DNA from: Leptospira_A soteropolitanensis
GTDB lineage: Bacteria; Spirochaetota; Leptospiria; Leptospirales; Leptospiraceae
DNA: 64,000 nucleotides
Assembly (NCBI RefSeq): GCF_026151335.1
Contig: NZ_JAMQPP010000007.1
Reading direction: 5' to 3' (one strand)
Under the pieces are notes generated by a model. That model did no database searches. It was not told where the DNA came from and worked only from the letters and a program-made list of their open reading frames with translations. The translations under genes and the position numbers were made by a program. Below are positions 16,046 through 24,470 of this stretch, piece by piece. The first letter of the stretch is position 1; every line of letters starts with the position of its first letter.

Positions 16046-17137
16046 ATGAGCAGCGCAGAAGAAGAATTAAAAAAACTCCGTGCTGGTATCGATTCATTAG
16101 ACACCGAAATTATATCACTCATACAAAAGCGGGCTGGTTTCGCACAAGAAATTGGTCGTGTCAAAAAAGAATCGGGTGGCCCAATCTACCGTCCTGATCG
16201 CGAAAAAGACGTATATGAAAAAGTAACGAAACTATCCGGTGGGCCACTTCCTGCTTCTGTGATTCGAGCCATTTATCGTGAAATGATGTCAGGAACCATC
16301 GCCTTAGAACATCCGTTAAAGATTGGATTCTTAGGGCCCGAAGGAAGTTTTTCTCACGCAGCCATGCGTTCCAAATTTGGAACATCTATTGAAGCAATTC
16401 CTCAAACATCGATTCCTGATGTATTCCGCATGGTGGAAGAGGGGAAGTTGGATTATGGAGTGGTACCTGTTGAAAACTCCACAGAAGGCCAAGTGAGTTC
16501 CACTTTGGATATGTTTTTGGAAACGGATCTTTCCGTTTATTCTGAGTTATACCAAAGAATTTCTTTTTCACTTCTCGGTTTTGAAACAGACCTTTCTCTT
16601 GTAAAAAAAATCTACGGGATTCGGATTGGAAACGAACAATGTCGTAATTGGATTTCCGCCAACCTTCCAGGAGTAGAAGTCGTAGATACTTCTTCTACGG
16701 CTATGGCTGCAAAGTTAGTTTCTGAAAGAAAAGACGGCCTTGCGATTGCATCTAAAATTGCGGGTGAAATTTACCAATTAAATGTGATTGAGGAAGGGAT
16801 TGAAGATTATTCGGGAAACACCACTCGGTTTCTTGTGATCGGTAAAACAGAATCACCTAGAACAAAAGAAGATAAAACTTCCATTGTGTTTTCAATTCCG
16901 AACCAAACCGGATCTTTATTTGCTGTTTTAAAAACTTTTAATGATGCCTCGGTCAACCTAACAAAGATAGAATCAAGACCTTTAAAGAGAAATTTGTGGG
17001 AGTATCATTTTTTCGTAGATTTTATTGGACATAAAGAAGATCCAAAAATTGCTGAGCTTTTAGAAAAAGTAAAATCACAATGTACTTTGTTTAAACTATT
17101 AGGTTCCTATCCAACTGCTGGATCTTTTCCTACATGA
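16046..17137 (+). CDS. pheA: Bifunctional chorismate mutase/prephenate dehydratase
   Basis: The 363-residue enzyme makes phenylpyruvate from chorismate in two steps. Residues 1-90 form an AroQ-type chorismate mutase (LRAGIDSLDTEIISLIQKRAGFAQEIG). Residues 92-270 are the dehydratase, with GPEGSFSHAA, ENSTEGQV and the SGNTTRFLVIG motif with its catalytic Thr. Residues 280-360 form an ACT regulatory domain; NQTGSLFAVLKTFN and ESRP are the phenylalanine-binding signature, so feedback inhibition is expected. tyrA overlaps by four bases, so phenylalanine and tyrosine branches are coupled. Cytosolic. Nothing unusual in length. Confidence 0.95.
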   Translation: MSSAEEELKKLRAGIDSLDTEIISLIQKRAGFAQEIGRVKKESGGPIYRPDREKDVYEKVTKLSGGPLPASVIRAIYREMMSGTIALEHPLKIGFLGPEGSFSHAAMRSKFGTSIEAIPQTSIPDVFRMVEEGKLDYGVVPVENSTEGQVSSTLDMFLETDLSVYSELYQRISFSLLGFETDLSLVKKIYGIRIGNEQCRNWISANLPGVEVVDTSSTAMAAKLVSERKDGLAIASKIAGEIYQLNVIEEGIEDYSGNTTRFLVIGKTESPRTKEDKTSIVFSIPNQTGSLFAVLKTFNDASVNLTKIESRPLKRNLWEYHFFVDFIGHKEDPKIAELLEKVKSQCTLFKLLGSYPTAGSFPT

Positions 17138-18027
17138 ATCTATCTAAAGTTTTGATTTATGGAATGGGCCTTATGGGTGGATCTCTTGCCCTCTCGATTC
17201 GTAGAAAATTTCCTGAAGCAGAAATAACAGCGGTCGTTCGTTCTGAAAAAAGTAAATCCACGATTTTGAACAAACAACTGGCGAATTTTGTTTTTTTGCA
17301 GAAAGAATTTCTTACACCTAATTGGTCTAACTATGATTTGGTGGTTTTTAGTACACCTGTTGAGTCTATTTTGAAAATCATTCCAATTCTTCCTAAATCG
17401 GGAAATACCATCTTTATCGACTTAGGATCTACCAAAGAAACGACTGTTACAGCAGTCGAATCTTATTACGGAAAGGAAACCCATCATTATATTTCTACCC
17501 ACCCAATGTGTGGGTCTGAACAAGCGGGCCCTGATGCCGCGATTGAAAATCTATATGTGGACAAACTTTGTATCCTAACTAAACCAAACTCCGCATCAGA
17601 TTCTAGTTTTGAATGGGTGCGAAATTTTTGGGAAAAAATTGGGTCCTGGACTATCGAGATGGATTCAAAATCACACGATGAAACATTGGCTTACCTTTCG
17701 CATCTACCTCATGTGGTATCTACTATCCTTGTGAACGTAGCAGGTGCCAACTTTAGAACCATGAAAGAAGTAACAGCGATTTCAAAGCCGATTACTGGTG
17801 GTGGGTTTCGGGATATGTCAAGGATTGCCGGATCAAATCCTGAAATGTGGATTTCTATTTTTAAAGAAAATAAAGAATTTTTAAGTGAGGCGATCGATGA
17901 TTTTATTTTACAACTAACAGAATTCCGTAATTTATTGAAATCAGATCAACCATTTGACGAAAACAAAATGCGTAGCCTTTGGGAGTTGGCATTGTCAAAT
18001 AAAGAAGAAATTCGAAAATCAAAATGA
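17134..18027 (+). CDS. tyrA: Prephenate dehydrogenase
   Basis: This 297-residue enzyme oxidises prephenate to 4-hydroxyphenylpyruvate. The N-terminal Rossmann fold carries GMGLMGGSLALSIRR (dinucleotide GxGxxG). The prephenate-binding HPMCGSEQAGPDAA region contains the conserved His, and SHLPHVVSTIL, FRDMSRIAGSNPEMW are typical helices of the dimerisation domain. It has no C-terminal ACT domain, so its regulation must differ from that of PheA. It overlaps pheA and the next gene by four bases each. Confidence 0.94.
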   Translation: MNLSKVLIYGMGLMGGSLALSIRRKFPEAEITAVVRSEKSKSTILNKQLANFVFLQKEFLTPNWSNYDLVVFSTPVESILKIIPILPKSGNTIFIDLGSTKETTVTAVESYYGKETHHYISTHPMCGSEQAGPDAAIENLYVDKLCILTKPNSASDSSFEWVRNFWEKIGSWTIEMDSKSHDETLAYLSHLPHVVSTILVNVAGANFRTMKEVTAISKPITGGGFRDMSRIAGSNPEMWISIFKENKEFLSEAIDDFILQLTEFRNLLKSDQPFDENKMRSLWELALSNKEEIRKSK

Positions 18028-19181
18028 AGTTTTTAAAAAATCTAAATAAATTGAGTGGCTGCAAGGCTGCCATTCTCACGAACCAAAGTGCATTCGGATT
18101 TCGCGGGAAATATCATTACCAAACTTATTCTGAGATTTTCGATTTAAAGACAATATTTTTGCCAGAACATGGACTGTTTGCCGAGTTACAAGATCAGGTG
18201 AGCGGGGATGAGCTAAAGTATCTTTTTGGAGATATGCAAATCGTCAATCTCTATGGAAAGGAAGAGTCAAGCCTTATACCACCAAGAGAAAGTTTAACAA
18301 ATGTAGATGTGATCATCATTGATATCAAAGATGTTGGTTCGAGGTATTATACTTTTTTAACAACTGCGTATTATATTTTGTGTGAAGTTTCTCGTTTAAA
18401 ACAAGAAACTGGGAAAGCTCCTCTTTTTTTAGTAATCGATTCTCCAAATCCCATTGGCAAAAAAATAGAGGGTAGTCCTCTCCAAAAAGAATTTGAATCC
18501 TTTGTAGGTGTCACTTCTGTTCTCCATAGGCACGGTCTAACCCCGGGCGGGTTATTATCCTATTATAATGAAACCTTTCACTTAAAGGTTGATGTGATTG
18601 TTGTGCCAGTTGGTGTCATCCATCCAAAATCAGTATCTAACTTGGAATGGGTTCCTCCTTCTCCAAATATTCCGACGCAAAATACTTGTTTGGTCTATCC
18701 TGGTATGTGCCTTTTGGAAGGAACCAATTTATCGGAGGGAAGAGGGACAACTAAACCTTTTGAAACATTTGGTGCTCCCTATTTGATGGGAAAGGCAAAA
18801 GAGGAATTGGACAGAAGGATGGCTTTCCACCAACCAGGAAATTTTATTTTACGTAATTTGCGATTTTTACCTACATTTCATAAGTATACCGCATCCATTT
18901 GTGAAGGTTACCAACTCATGGTTTTAAAACCAAAGTTGTTCCATTCTCTTTATTTTATATTATACTTTTTGAAACAAGTAAGTGAGTTATTCCCCTACGA
19001 TTTTGCGTATTTAAAAGGAGTGTATGAATTTCGTTCTGATCGCCCCGCCATTGAGCTTCTCGCAGGTGATTCTACGCTTTTGGACTATTTAAGCGGCAAA
19101 CTCTCTGATTCTGATCTAGAAAACTATTTGCAGGATACAGAAAGTCTTTGGGCAAAGGTCATAAAACCGTTTCGATACTAA
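18024..19181 (+). CDS. DUF1343 protein, NamZ-type exo-beta-N-acetylmuramidase
   Basis: The 385-residue protein matches DUF1343: AILTNQSAFGFRGKYHY near the N-terminus, then FLPEHGLFAELQDQV, then DVIIIDIKDVGSRYYTF, LFLVIDSPNPIG and LHRHGLTPGGLLSYYN. NamZ of Bacillus, which defines this family, removes terminal N-acetylmuramic acid from peptidoglycan fragments, so cell-wall turnover is likely. No signal peptide is evident (it begins MKFLKNLNKLSGCKAAILT), so it may be cytosolic, unlike secreted NamZ. It overlaps tyrA by four bases and ends the operon. Confidence 0.8.
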   Translation: MKFLKNLNKLSGCKAAILTNQSAFGFRGKYHYQTYSEIFDLKTIFLPEHGLFAELQDQVSGDELKYLFGDMQIVNLYGKEESSLIPPRESLTNVDVIIIDIKDVGSRYYTFLTTAYYILCEVSRLKQETGKAPLFLVIDSPNPIGKKIEGSPLQKEFESFVGVTSVLHRHGLTPGGLLSYYNETFHLKVDVIVVPVGVIHPKSVSNLEWVPPSPNIPTQNTCLVYPGMCLLEGTNLSEGRGTTKPFETFGAPYLMGKAKEELDRRMAFHQPGNFILRNLRFLPTFHKYTASICEGYQLMVLKPKLFHSLYFILYFLKQVSELFPYDFAYLKGVYEFRSDRPAIELLAGDSTLLDYLSGKLSDSDLENYLQDTESLWAKVIKPFRY

Positions 19182-19200
19182 TTTTTTTAACAAATTGGTG

Positions 19201-19229
19201 TTGCCGACCGACTAAAGCGTAGGTATACA
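19201..19229 (+). promoter_or_regulatory. Candidate promoter before the LemA gene
   Basis: TTGCCG (19201-19206) and TATACA (19224-19229) are 17 bases apart. The -10 box ends 6 bases before the ATG at 19236, so the start site would fall at about the start codon and give a nearly leaderless message. No ribosome-binding site is seen. Confidence 0.4.
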
Positions 19230-19235
19230 ATCACC

Positions 19236-19826
19236 ATGACAAGAATGTTTCGAACCATTTTTCTAGTTTCCCTTATGGCAACACTGCTTACCAACTGCGG
19301 TTATAATCGTATCCAAGAGTTGGATGAAGAAGTGACTGCTTCTTGGGCAGAAGTTCTCAACCAATACAAACGAAGATCTGACTTAGTACCCAATTTGGTT
19401 TCAGCGGTCAAAGGGTTTGCCAACCAAGAAAAAGACATCATGAAAGGAATTGCCGATGCAAGAGCAAAAATTGGATCTATCCAAGCTACTCCTGAACTGG
19501 TTAACAATCCCGAAAGTTTAAAACAATTTGACCAAGCACAAGGTCAATTGGGATCTGCATTGTCTAGACTTCTTATGATCCAAGAAAACTATCCTCAATT
19601 AAAATCTGACCAACATTTTTCTGATTTGATGGCACAGTTGGAAGGAACAGAAAATAGAATTACTGTAGCAAGAAACCGTTTTATCAAAGCTACTAAAGAA
19701 TACAATGTTTACATTCGTCAGTTCCCTGCGGTCCTAACTGCGAAAGCCTTTGGTTATGACGCAAAAGCAACTTTCACAGTGGAAGACCAAAAAGCAATTG
19801 AGAATGCACCAAAAGTAGAATTCTAA
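19236..19826 (+). CDS. LemA-family lipoprotein
   Basis: This 196-residue protein begins with a signal peptide ending in LLTNCGYN, a spirochaete-like lipobox with C21, so it is probably anchored to a membrane. The LemA domain follows: ELDEEVTASWAEVLNQYKRRSDLVPNLVSAVKGFANQEKDIM is the characteristic helical start (the conserved EVxxxWA and QYxRRxDLIPNLV pattern). LemA proteins are helical surface or membrane proteins of poorly defined function, with one TM or lipid at the N-terminus. It lies alone, bounded by a promoter-like sequence and a clear terminator at 19935. Confidence 0.92.
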   Translation: MTRMFRTIFLVSLMATLLTNCGYNRIQELDEEVTASWAEVLNQYKRRSDLVPNLVSAVKGFANQEKDIMKGIADARAKIGSIQATPELVNNPESLKQFDQAQGQLGSALSRLLMIQENYPQLKSDQHFSDLMAQLEGTENRITVARNRFIKATKEYNVYIRQFPAVLTAKAFGYDAKATFTVEDQKAIENAPKVEF

Positions 19827-19934
19827 TTCTCAAGTAAAAATGGAATATAAATTTCATTTGATTTTAAAAATGGGAATCCAACTTAGTGTAACACAAATAT
19901 AAAGTGAAGCAATTGATCCTAAGTTTATAATACG

Positions 19935-19960
19935 AAGCCGGCAAATATGCCGGCTTTTTT
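19935..19960 (+). terminator. Intrinsic terminator after lemA
   Basis: AAGCCGGCA (19935-19943) pairs with TGCCGGCTT (19948-19956) around a 4-base loop and is followed by a T run (19957-19960, then GTTT). It ends the lemA message. It lies just before the stop of the convergent MBOAT gene at 19963; on the minus strand no T run follows. Confidence 0.85.
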
Positions 19961-19962
19961 GT

Positions 19963-21393
19963 TTAAAACTGGAAGTAGAGGAAAGGGCTTGATACAGTCA
20001 CACTATAAATAATGAAAGAAACTATATAAAGTAAGATACAAGATGGAATCAAAAAATACAAATTATCTGTTATAAATTTAAATCTGTCTTCATCTCTATC
20101 TTGTAATATATCTACTAAAAACAAAAATCCAACTAGGATCACAAGACTTATACTCATTTGAGGAAACATTCCTGAAGCACCAGTAAACGCACGTTCTAAC
20201 ATAATATTGGCGATACCCATTCCAGTGGAAACTTCGGGAGTAGCTTTTGCTCGAAAGAAAAAACAAGATAAAACAAAAATGCCAACGGGATAAATTGGTT
20301 GGATGGAACGAGGGACTCGGTTCCAGGCGTTACGCATGGATTCAAATTTGAAAACGAATTTTTCCACAACCATCATCGTGGAATGGAGTGTTCCCCAAAA
20401 TACAAAGGTCCAATCGGCCCCATGCCAAATTCCAGAAACAAAGGTTGTGATGAATAAATTAACATAGGCCATAATCTCACCACGTCTATTCCCACCAAGA
20501 GTGATGTAAACATAGTCACGTAACCAGGAGCTAAAGGATATATGCCAACGTCTCCATAGTTCACTGAGTGTGCCCGATAAAAAGGGCCGATCAAAGTTTT
20601 TTGGAATATGAAAGCCTAGTATCCTTGCGGTTCCTATGGCGATGTCAGAATATCCGGAAAAATCACAATAGATTTGAACTGCAAAAAGAGAGGCAGCAAT
20701 CCACATCGCAATCCAATTGTATTCTGTTGGGCTACCATATATAGGATCAATCACATAGGAAATAGGATCTGCAATGAAGGTCTTTTTAAAGATTCCCCAG
20801 AAAAGTTGTTTGAGACCTTGTTTTAAGTTTTCTCTGGAAAAGTCTTTTGAATCTAAAAACTGGTGGAGAACGTCGCTTGCACGTAAAATGGGACCTGCGA
20901 CAAGTTGTGGAAAAAATGCAAGAAAGAGTCCGAAGTGAAAAATGGATTTTGCTCTTTCAACAACACCTTTGTAAACATCAACGGCATAAGATACAGCTTG
21001 TAAGGTGAAAAAGCTGATTCCCATAGGAAGTAGGATTCCTGATTTTTGTACAAATTCTGGATCACAAGGAGTCAGAGAAAAAGTTTGGTTCCAAACTGTG
21101 ATGGAAAAATCCAGATATTTAAATACAAAAAGTAAACTTAAGTTACTCCAAACAGCAACGTTCAACCAAAAGAGTTTTTTCCCTTTAGAGGAGGCAAATT
21201 CCATGTAATCGACAGCAAGTTTAGTAATAACGAAGGAAAAAACGAGTAAGATTAGGAAAGGGATACGAAAGATTGCATAAAAATACAAGCTAACAATAAA
21301 TAACCAAAGACCTTGGAATCGTTTTGGAATCAAAAAATATACAAGGATAACAACGGGAGCAAAGATCAAATAGTGAACTGAATTAAAAAGCAT
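19963..21393 (-). CDS. MBOAT family membrane-bound O-acyltransferase (AlgI/PatA-like)
   Basis: The 476-residue protein has about ten hydrophobic segments and the MBOAT signature WHGADWTFVFWGTLH near residue 323, with the catalytic His H324 by count. The C-terminal part has SLSELWRRWHISFSSWLRDYVYITLGGN, a strong AlgI-type motif. In this family the protein moves acyl groups across the inner membrane to a partner that acetylates a polysaccharide. The following minus-strand gene (21395) encodes an SGNH protein one base before it, matching AlgI/AlgJ and PatA/PatB pairs. The acceptor could be LPS O-antigen or an exopolysaccharide; it cannot be told from the sequence. Confidence 0.92.
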   Translation of the reverse strand: MLFNSVHYLIFAPVVILVYFLIPKRFQGLWLFIVSLYFYAIFRIPFLILLVFSFVITKLAVDYMEFASSKGKKLFWLNVAVWSNLSLLFVFKYLDFSITVWNQTFSLTPCDPEFVQKSGILLPMGISFFTLQAVSYAVDVYKGVVERAKSIFHFGLFLAFFPQLVAGPILRASDVLHQFLDSKDFSRENLKQGLKQLFWGIFKKTFIADPISYVIDPIYGSPTEYNWIAMWIAASLFAVQIYCDFSGYSDIAIGTARILGFHIPKNFDRPFLSGTLSELWRRWHISFSSWLRDYVYITLGGNRRGEIMAYVNLFITTFVSGIWHGADWTFVFWGTLHSTMMVVEKFVFKFESMRNAWNRVPRSIQPIYPVGIFVLSCFFFRAKATPEVSTGMGIANIMLERAFTGASGMFPQMSISLVILVGFLFLVDILQDRDEDRFKFITDNLYFLIPSCILLYIVSFIIYSVTVSSPFLYFQF

Positions 21394-21394
21394 A

Positions 21395-22633
21395 TTATTT
21401 GATTTCCTTTAGTGCTTCTTTAATAGATTCTGCAGCCCAAAGATTGCCTAGTTTGGTAAGATGGCCATCACCAGGGATATAATAATCTTGAATTCCTGCT
21501 TTTTTTGTTTGTCCACGTAAGGTAAACTCACGCCCGCACATTTTGTCCGTATAGGGAAGGATATCAAGAGTTTGGATTCCTTTGGAGTCTAAATACTTTT
21601 TAGCGCGGATGGCATAACCACCAAGTGTATTGTACTTTCCCATTTGTCGACAATACACTTCTTCGATTTGCATCGGAAGGATAACAGGAACAAACTTATA
21701 TCCTTTTTCTTTAGATAGTGCTATCATTAAGTCATAGGCCCTTGTTGTAGTTTCGGGAAGAGGTTCAAGAGAATTGGGATCTACCGGAGTATCGGAACAT
21801 ATAACATTTAAATTTTGAAGAGGTGCCGGGCAAACAAAGTCCTTATTTTCCGCGCATTTCTGTTGTTTGATGGGTAGTATAAATGTCTCTCGCAAATAAA
21901 CGAAAGGAGATGTCGAAAGTAATAGTGTATCAGTTTTCACTAAGTATTTAGTTTGTGCCAACTTAACTTTTGTTTGTTCATAAGCAAGTTTTAGAGCTTG
22001 CAAAAGATAAGAAATTCTAGTGAGTTCAAATTGAAGCCGAAAGTTCTTTTTCCATATAGGATCATTTTCATGTATGGCATCGTTTTCATCATCAGGAAGG
22101 ATACCTTGTGCACGTAATTCCTCAGGCATTGTAAAATCGTTCGGTGAAATAAAAAACAATACTGTTTTGATATTGTCAATCTTTGTAGACATATCTTTTA
22201 GGCGTTTGTAAGAACCAAGTGATCCATAAGCATCTACACCTAAATTGAGACTTTGGAAAGAGATTCCATTTTCTTCGTAACTTCCAAGTTTAGAACAAAA
22301 AGTATCTTCATCTGAGACACCAAATCCCATAACCAAACTATCCCCTAAACAAATAAGTTTTGGTTTTCCAGAAATGGGCTCTTCTCGTCCTCGAAGACCA
22401 AGTGAATTCGTGGTGAATTGGCCTTGCCATAAATCGGCATAATGACGTACGAAGAGACTTTCGTTTGGTTCTAAAGTGACTCCATATTCGGGATGGTAGG
22501 CATGTAGAAGTTTTACATCGCGGTAATAACGTAAAGCAGGCGGATTGGAAGCCCTTAAAATCAACTCCAATGAAAGTAACGCCAACGGGAAAAATAGGAC
22601 AATGGCTCCCCATCGTTTCCAGTTTTGAATCAT
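21395..22633 (-). CDS. SGNH-type transferase/hydrolase, partner of the MBOAT protein
   Basis: This 412-residue protein has one N-terminal membrane segment (AIVLFFPLALLSLELILRA) and a periplasmic SGNH domain. ICLGDSLVMGFG carries the nucleophile Ser; SLNLGVDAYGS and FISPNDFTMP supply the oxyanion Gly and Asn positions. The Asp-His pair lies in IPGDGHLTKLG near the C-terminus. The gene is one base upstream of the MBOAT gene in the direction of transcription. Such proteins take the acyl group supplied by the MBOAT partner to a sugar. It is longer than simple SGNH hydrolases by an extra N-terminal region. Confidence 0.82.
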   Translation of the reverse strand: MIQNWKRWGAIVLFFPLALLSLELILRASNPPALRYYRDVKLLHAYHPEYGVTLEPNESLFVRHYADLWQGQFTTNSLGLRGREEPISGKPKLICLGDSLVMGFGVSDEDTFCSKLGSYEENGISFQSLNLGVDAYGSLGSYKRLKDMSTKIDNIKTVLFFISPNDFTMPEELRAQGILPDDENDAIHENDPIWKKNFRLQFELTRISYLLQALKLAYEQTKVKLAQTKYLVKTDTLLLSTSPFVYLRETFILPIKQQKCAENKDFVCPAPLQNLNVICSDTPVDPNSLEPLPETTTRAYDLMIALSKEKGYKFVPVILPMQIEEVYCRQMGKYNTLGGYAIRAKKYLDSKGIQTLDILPYTDKMCGREFTLRGQTKKAGIQDYYIPGDGHLTKLGNLWAAESIKEALKEIK

Positions 22634-22675
22634 ATCCCTCTAAACTTTAGAATTCAGGCTGGGAATCAAGCATTT

Positions 22676-23626
22676 CTAAGGTAAATTTAGGAAGTGCTTG
22701 GCTATGGCATCGGCAAAAAGTTCTGCTAGGGCGGGCCCTGGATGACCATCACTTGGGATATAAACCGGTTTTTTCTTTCTATACAATTCCAAAGTTTTGG
22801 TTCGGAGATCAATCGTTTTCACATCCTGTTCTTTAAAGAACTCTTTTGCCATTTCGTAATTCAGGTCTTTGGTGTCGGGGTGTCCATCTCCTGCCATTCC
22901 CCAACTGAAAAGAATTGTTAGCTTTTCTTTCGGAACCAAGGGGTCGCTAAAAAATTTTCTCAAGTTAGAATAAGTGATATGACTTTTTGGATAGAGGATG
23001 GGATTCCCGTACGAAGTGTACTTATTTGCCGGTGGTGTGGGGAGTAGGAACCGATAGAAATAGGAATTTCTTACGAGAAGGTAATGGATGGGATAAAGAT
23101 AGCGTTTGATTCCCACTTTTTCTCTTTCATCATCAATGAAGTCAGAAGGATTCCAGATCCAATAAATCTTTTCTGGATGTTTTTCTGATTTTTGGAATTT
23201 CAGAGAATCTTTAAGGATTCTTAAAATTCCATTCGTTCCGATCGCATCGACGGCAAGTAATCGAACATCTATCTTATATTTGGATTTTAAATAAAAAGAA
23301 GGTGTTTCGTTTGTTGGTAAACCATACCCCATCGCCATAGAATCTCCGATTAACCATAAATTGGTGGATTCTATGTTGTTCGAAAGGATTCTTTCTCCAA
23401 AATCATTGGTTTGGATGTCCCAAATTTTTCCATCTTTGCGGATAAAACTTTCGTTTCGATTTGGACATAGACGAATTTCGGAGAAGTCGTATAAACAATG
23501 GATTTGTTTATACCGAATTTCATCTGGATCTGTTTTAGAGAGAAATCTAAAAATACCCTCCCCAATTAGAACAATTAGGAGGGGTGTTAGCTTTAAAAAG
23601 AGAATAAACTTATAGTATTTTTTCAA
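22676..23626 (-). CDS. SGNH-type membrane-anchored protein
   Basis: The 316-residue protein has an N-terminal anchor (FILFLKLTPLLIVLIGEGIF) and an SGNH-like core: LWLIGDSMAMGYG, IWNPSDFIDDE (a relative of the GxND block), and IPSDGHPGPALAELFADAI with the Asp-His pair. Compared with the 21395 protein it is shorter but follows the same plan, and the two share NDFGERIL/NSLGLRGR-like leads before the GDS block. It is probably a paralogue in the same glycan-acylation cluster. Its start overlaps the end of the upstream membrane-protein gene by 17 bases, so they are co-translated. Confidence 0.78.
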   Translation of the reverse strand: MKKYYKFILFLKLTPLLIVLIGEGIFRFLSKTDPDEIRYKQIHCLYDFSEIRLCPNRNESFIRKDGKIWDIQTNDFGERILSNNIESTNLWLIGDSMAMGYGLPTNETPSFYLKSKYKIDVRLLAVDAIGTNGILRILKDSLKFQKSEKHPEKIYWIWNPSDFIDDEREKVGIKRYLYPIHYLLVRNSYFYRFLLPTPPANKYTSYGNPILYPKSHITYSNLRKFFSDPLVPKEKLTILFSWGMAGDGHPDTKDLNYEMAKEFFKEQDVKTIDLRTKTLELYRKKKPVYIPSDGHPGPALAELFADAIAKHFLNLP

Positions 23627-24290
23627 TGAGAAGATAAAAGAAAGAAAGGTTTCCCATATAAAGAAGCATCACTAAAAAACCCATTGCAATTTGAAAGATA
23701 TAAGCGGAATAAGAAAATCCTTGGTAAGCGAGATAAGTTGTAATTCCTAATATCATCTCTGGAACTAATACATAATAGGCGACCTTTCCCCACATTTTAA
23801 CATTTTGCGGATACCAAGATCCTAAAATCCACATGGTAGCTTCCGAAGTTCCAAAAATAGCTAAGGCTACGATACCAACCCAAAGGCAGGTTCCAACAAT
23901 AGAAACGGACATCTCTTCCAGTTTGATTCCCGTATATACGCAGATAAAAAGTGGGATGGCCCAAAGTCCTGCCATATAACCAGAAACAGTTCCAATTTTC
24001 AAAAAACCATCTTCTGGGAAAACTAGGATTTGTAAGGCGCTGGAAAGAAACCAATCAGGAAATATCATAAAAATGGATAAAGGGACTAAAAATTTCCAAA
24101 TACGAAATGGAGTATGCCAACGTAGTAACAAACTTAAGGCCGCAAAACTGACATGAAATAATAAGGTGAGAGAAGCTAGTTTGATCCCGGCCGAACTTTG
24201 TCCCCAATACAGAACAAATCCGGAAACAATACTAAATACCAAAAAATACAATGCTAAAAGGAATTCTTCTGCTAGGAACTTAGGTTTCAT
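23610..24290 (-). CDS. Polytopic membrane protein of unknown family
   Basis: Seven or eight hydrophobic segments fill most of the 226 residues (FLLALYFLVFSIVSGFVLYW, LASLTLLFHVSFAALSLLL, VSGYMAGLWAIPLFICVYTG, VAYYVLVPEMILGITTYLA). I chose the ATG ending at 24290 (MKPKFLAEEFL). An upstream in-frame extension would begin inside tRNA-Val and translate it, which is not biologically sensible. I do not recognise the family. It lies 17 bases into the SGNH gene and so is the promoter-proximal member of the acylation cluster; a transport or scaffold role is possible. Confidence 0.75.
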   Translation of the reverse strand: MKPKFLAEEFLLALYFLVFSIVSGFVLYWGQSSAGIKLASLTLLFHVSFAALSLLLRWHTPFRIWKFLVPLSIFMIFPDWFLSSALQILVFPEDGFLKIGTVSGYMAGLWAIPLFICVYTGIKLEEMSVSIVGTCLWVGIVALAIFGTSEATMWILGSWYPQNVKMWGKVAYYVLVPEMILGITTYLAYQGFSYSAYIFQIAMGFLVMLLYMGNLSFFYLLIEKIL

Positions 24291-24382
24291 CGCTTCGAAG
24301 TTTAAGGAGGAATGGATAGGATGCAAGTCGAAACTGAGGTTAATTGAGACGAAAAAATGAAAATGCGAAAATGACTGATACT

Positions 24383-24456
<74 letters not shown>

Positions 24457-24470
24457 AAGGTAAAACCACT

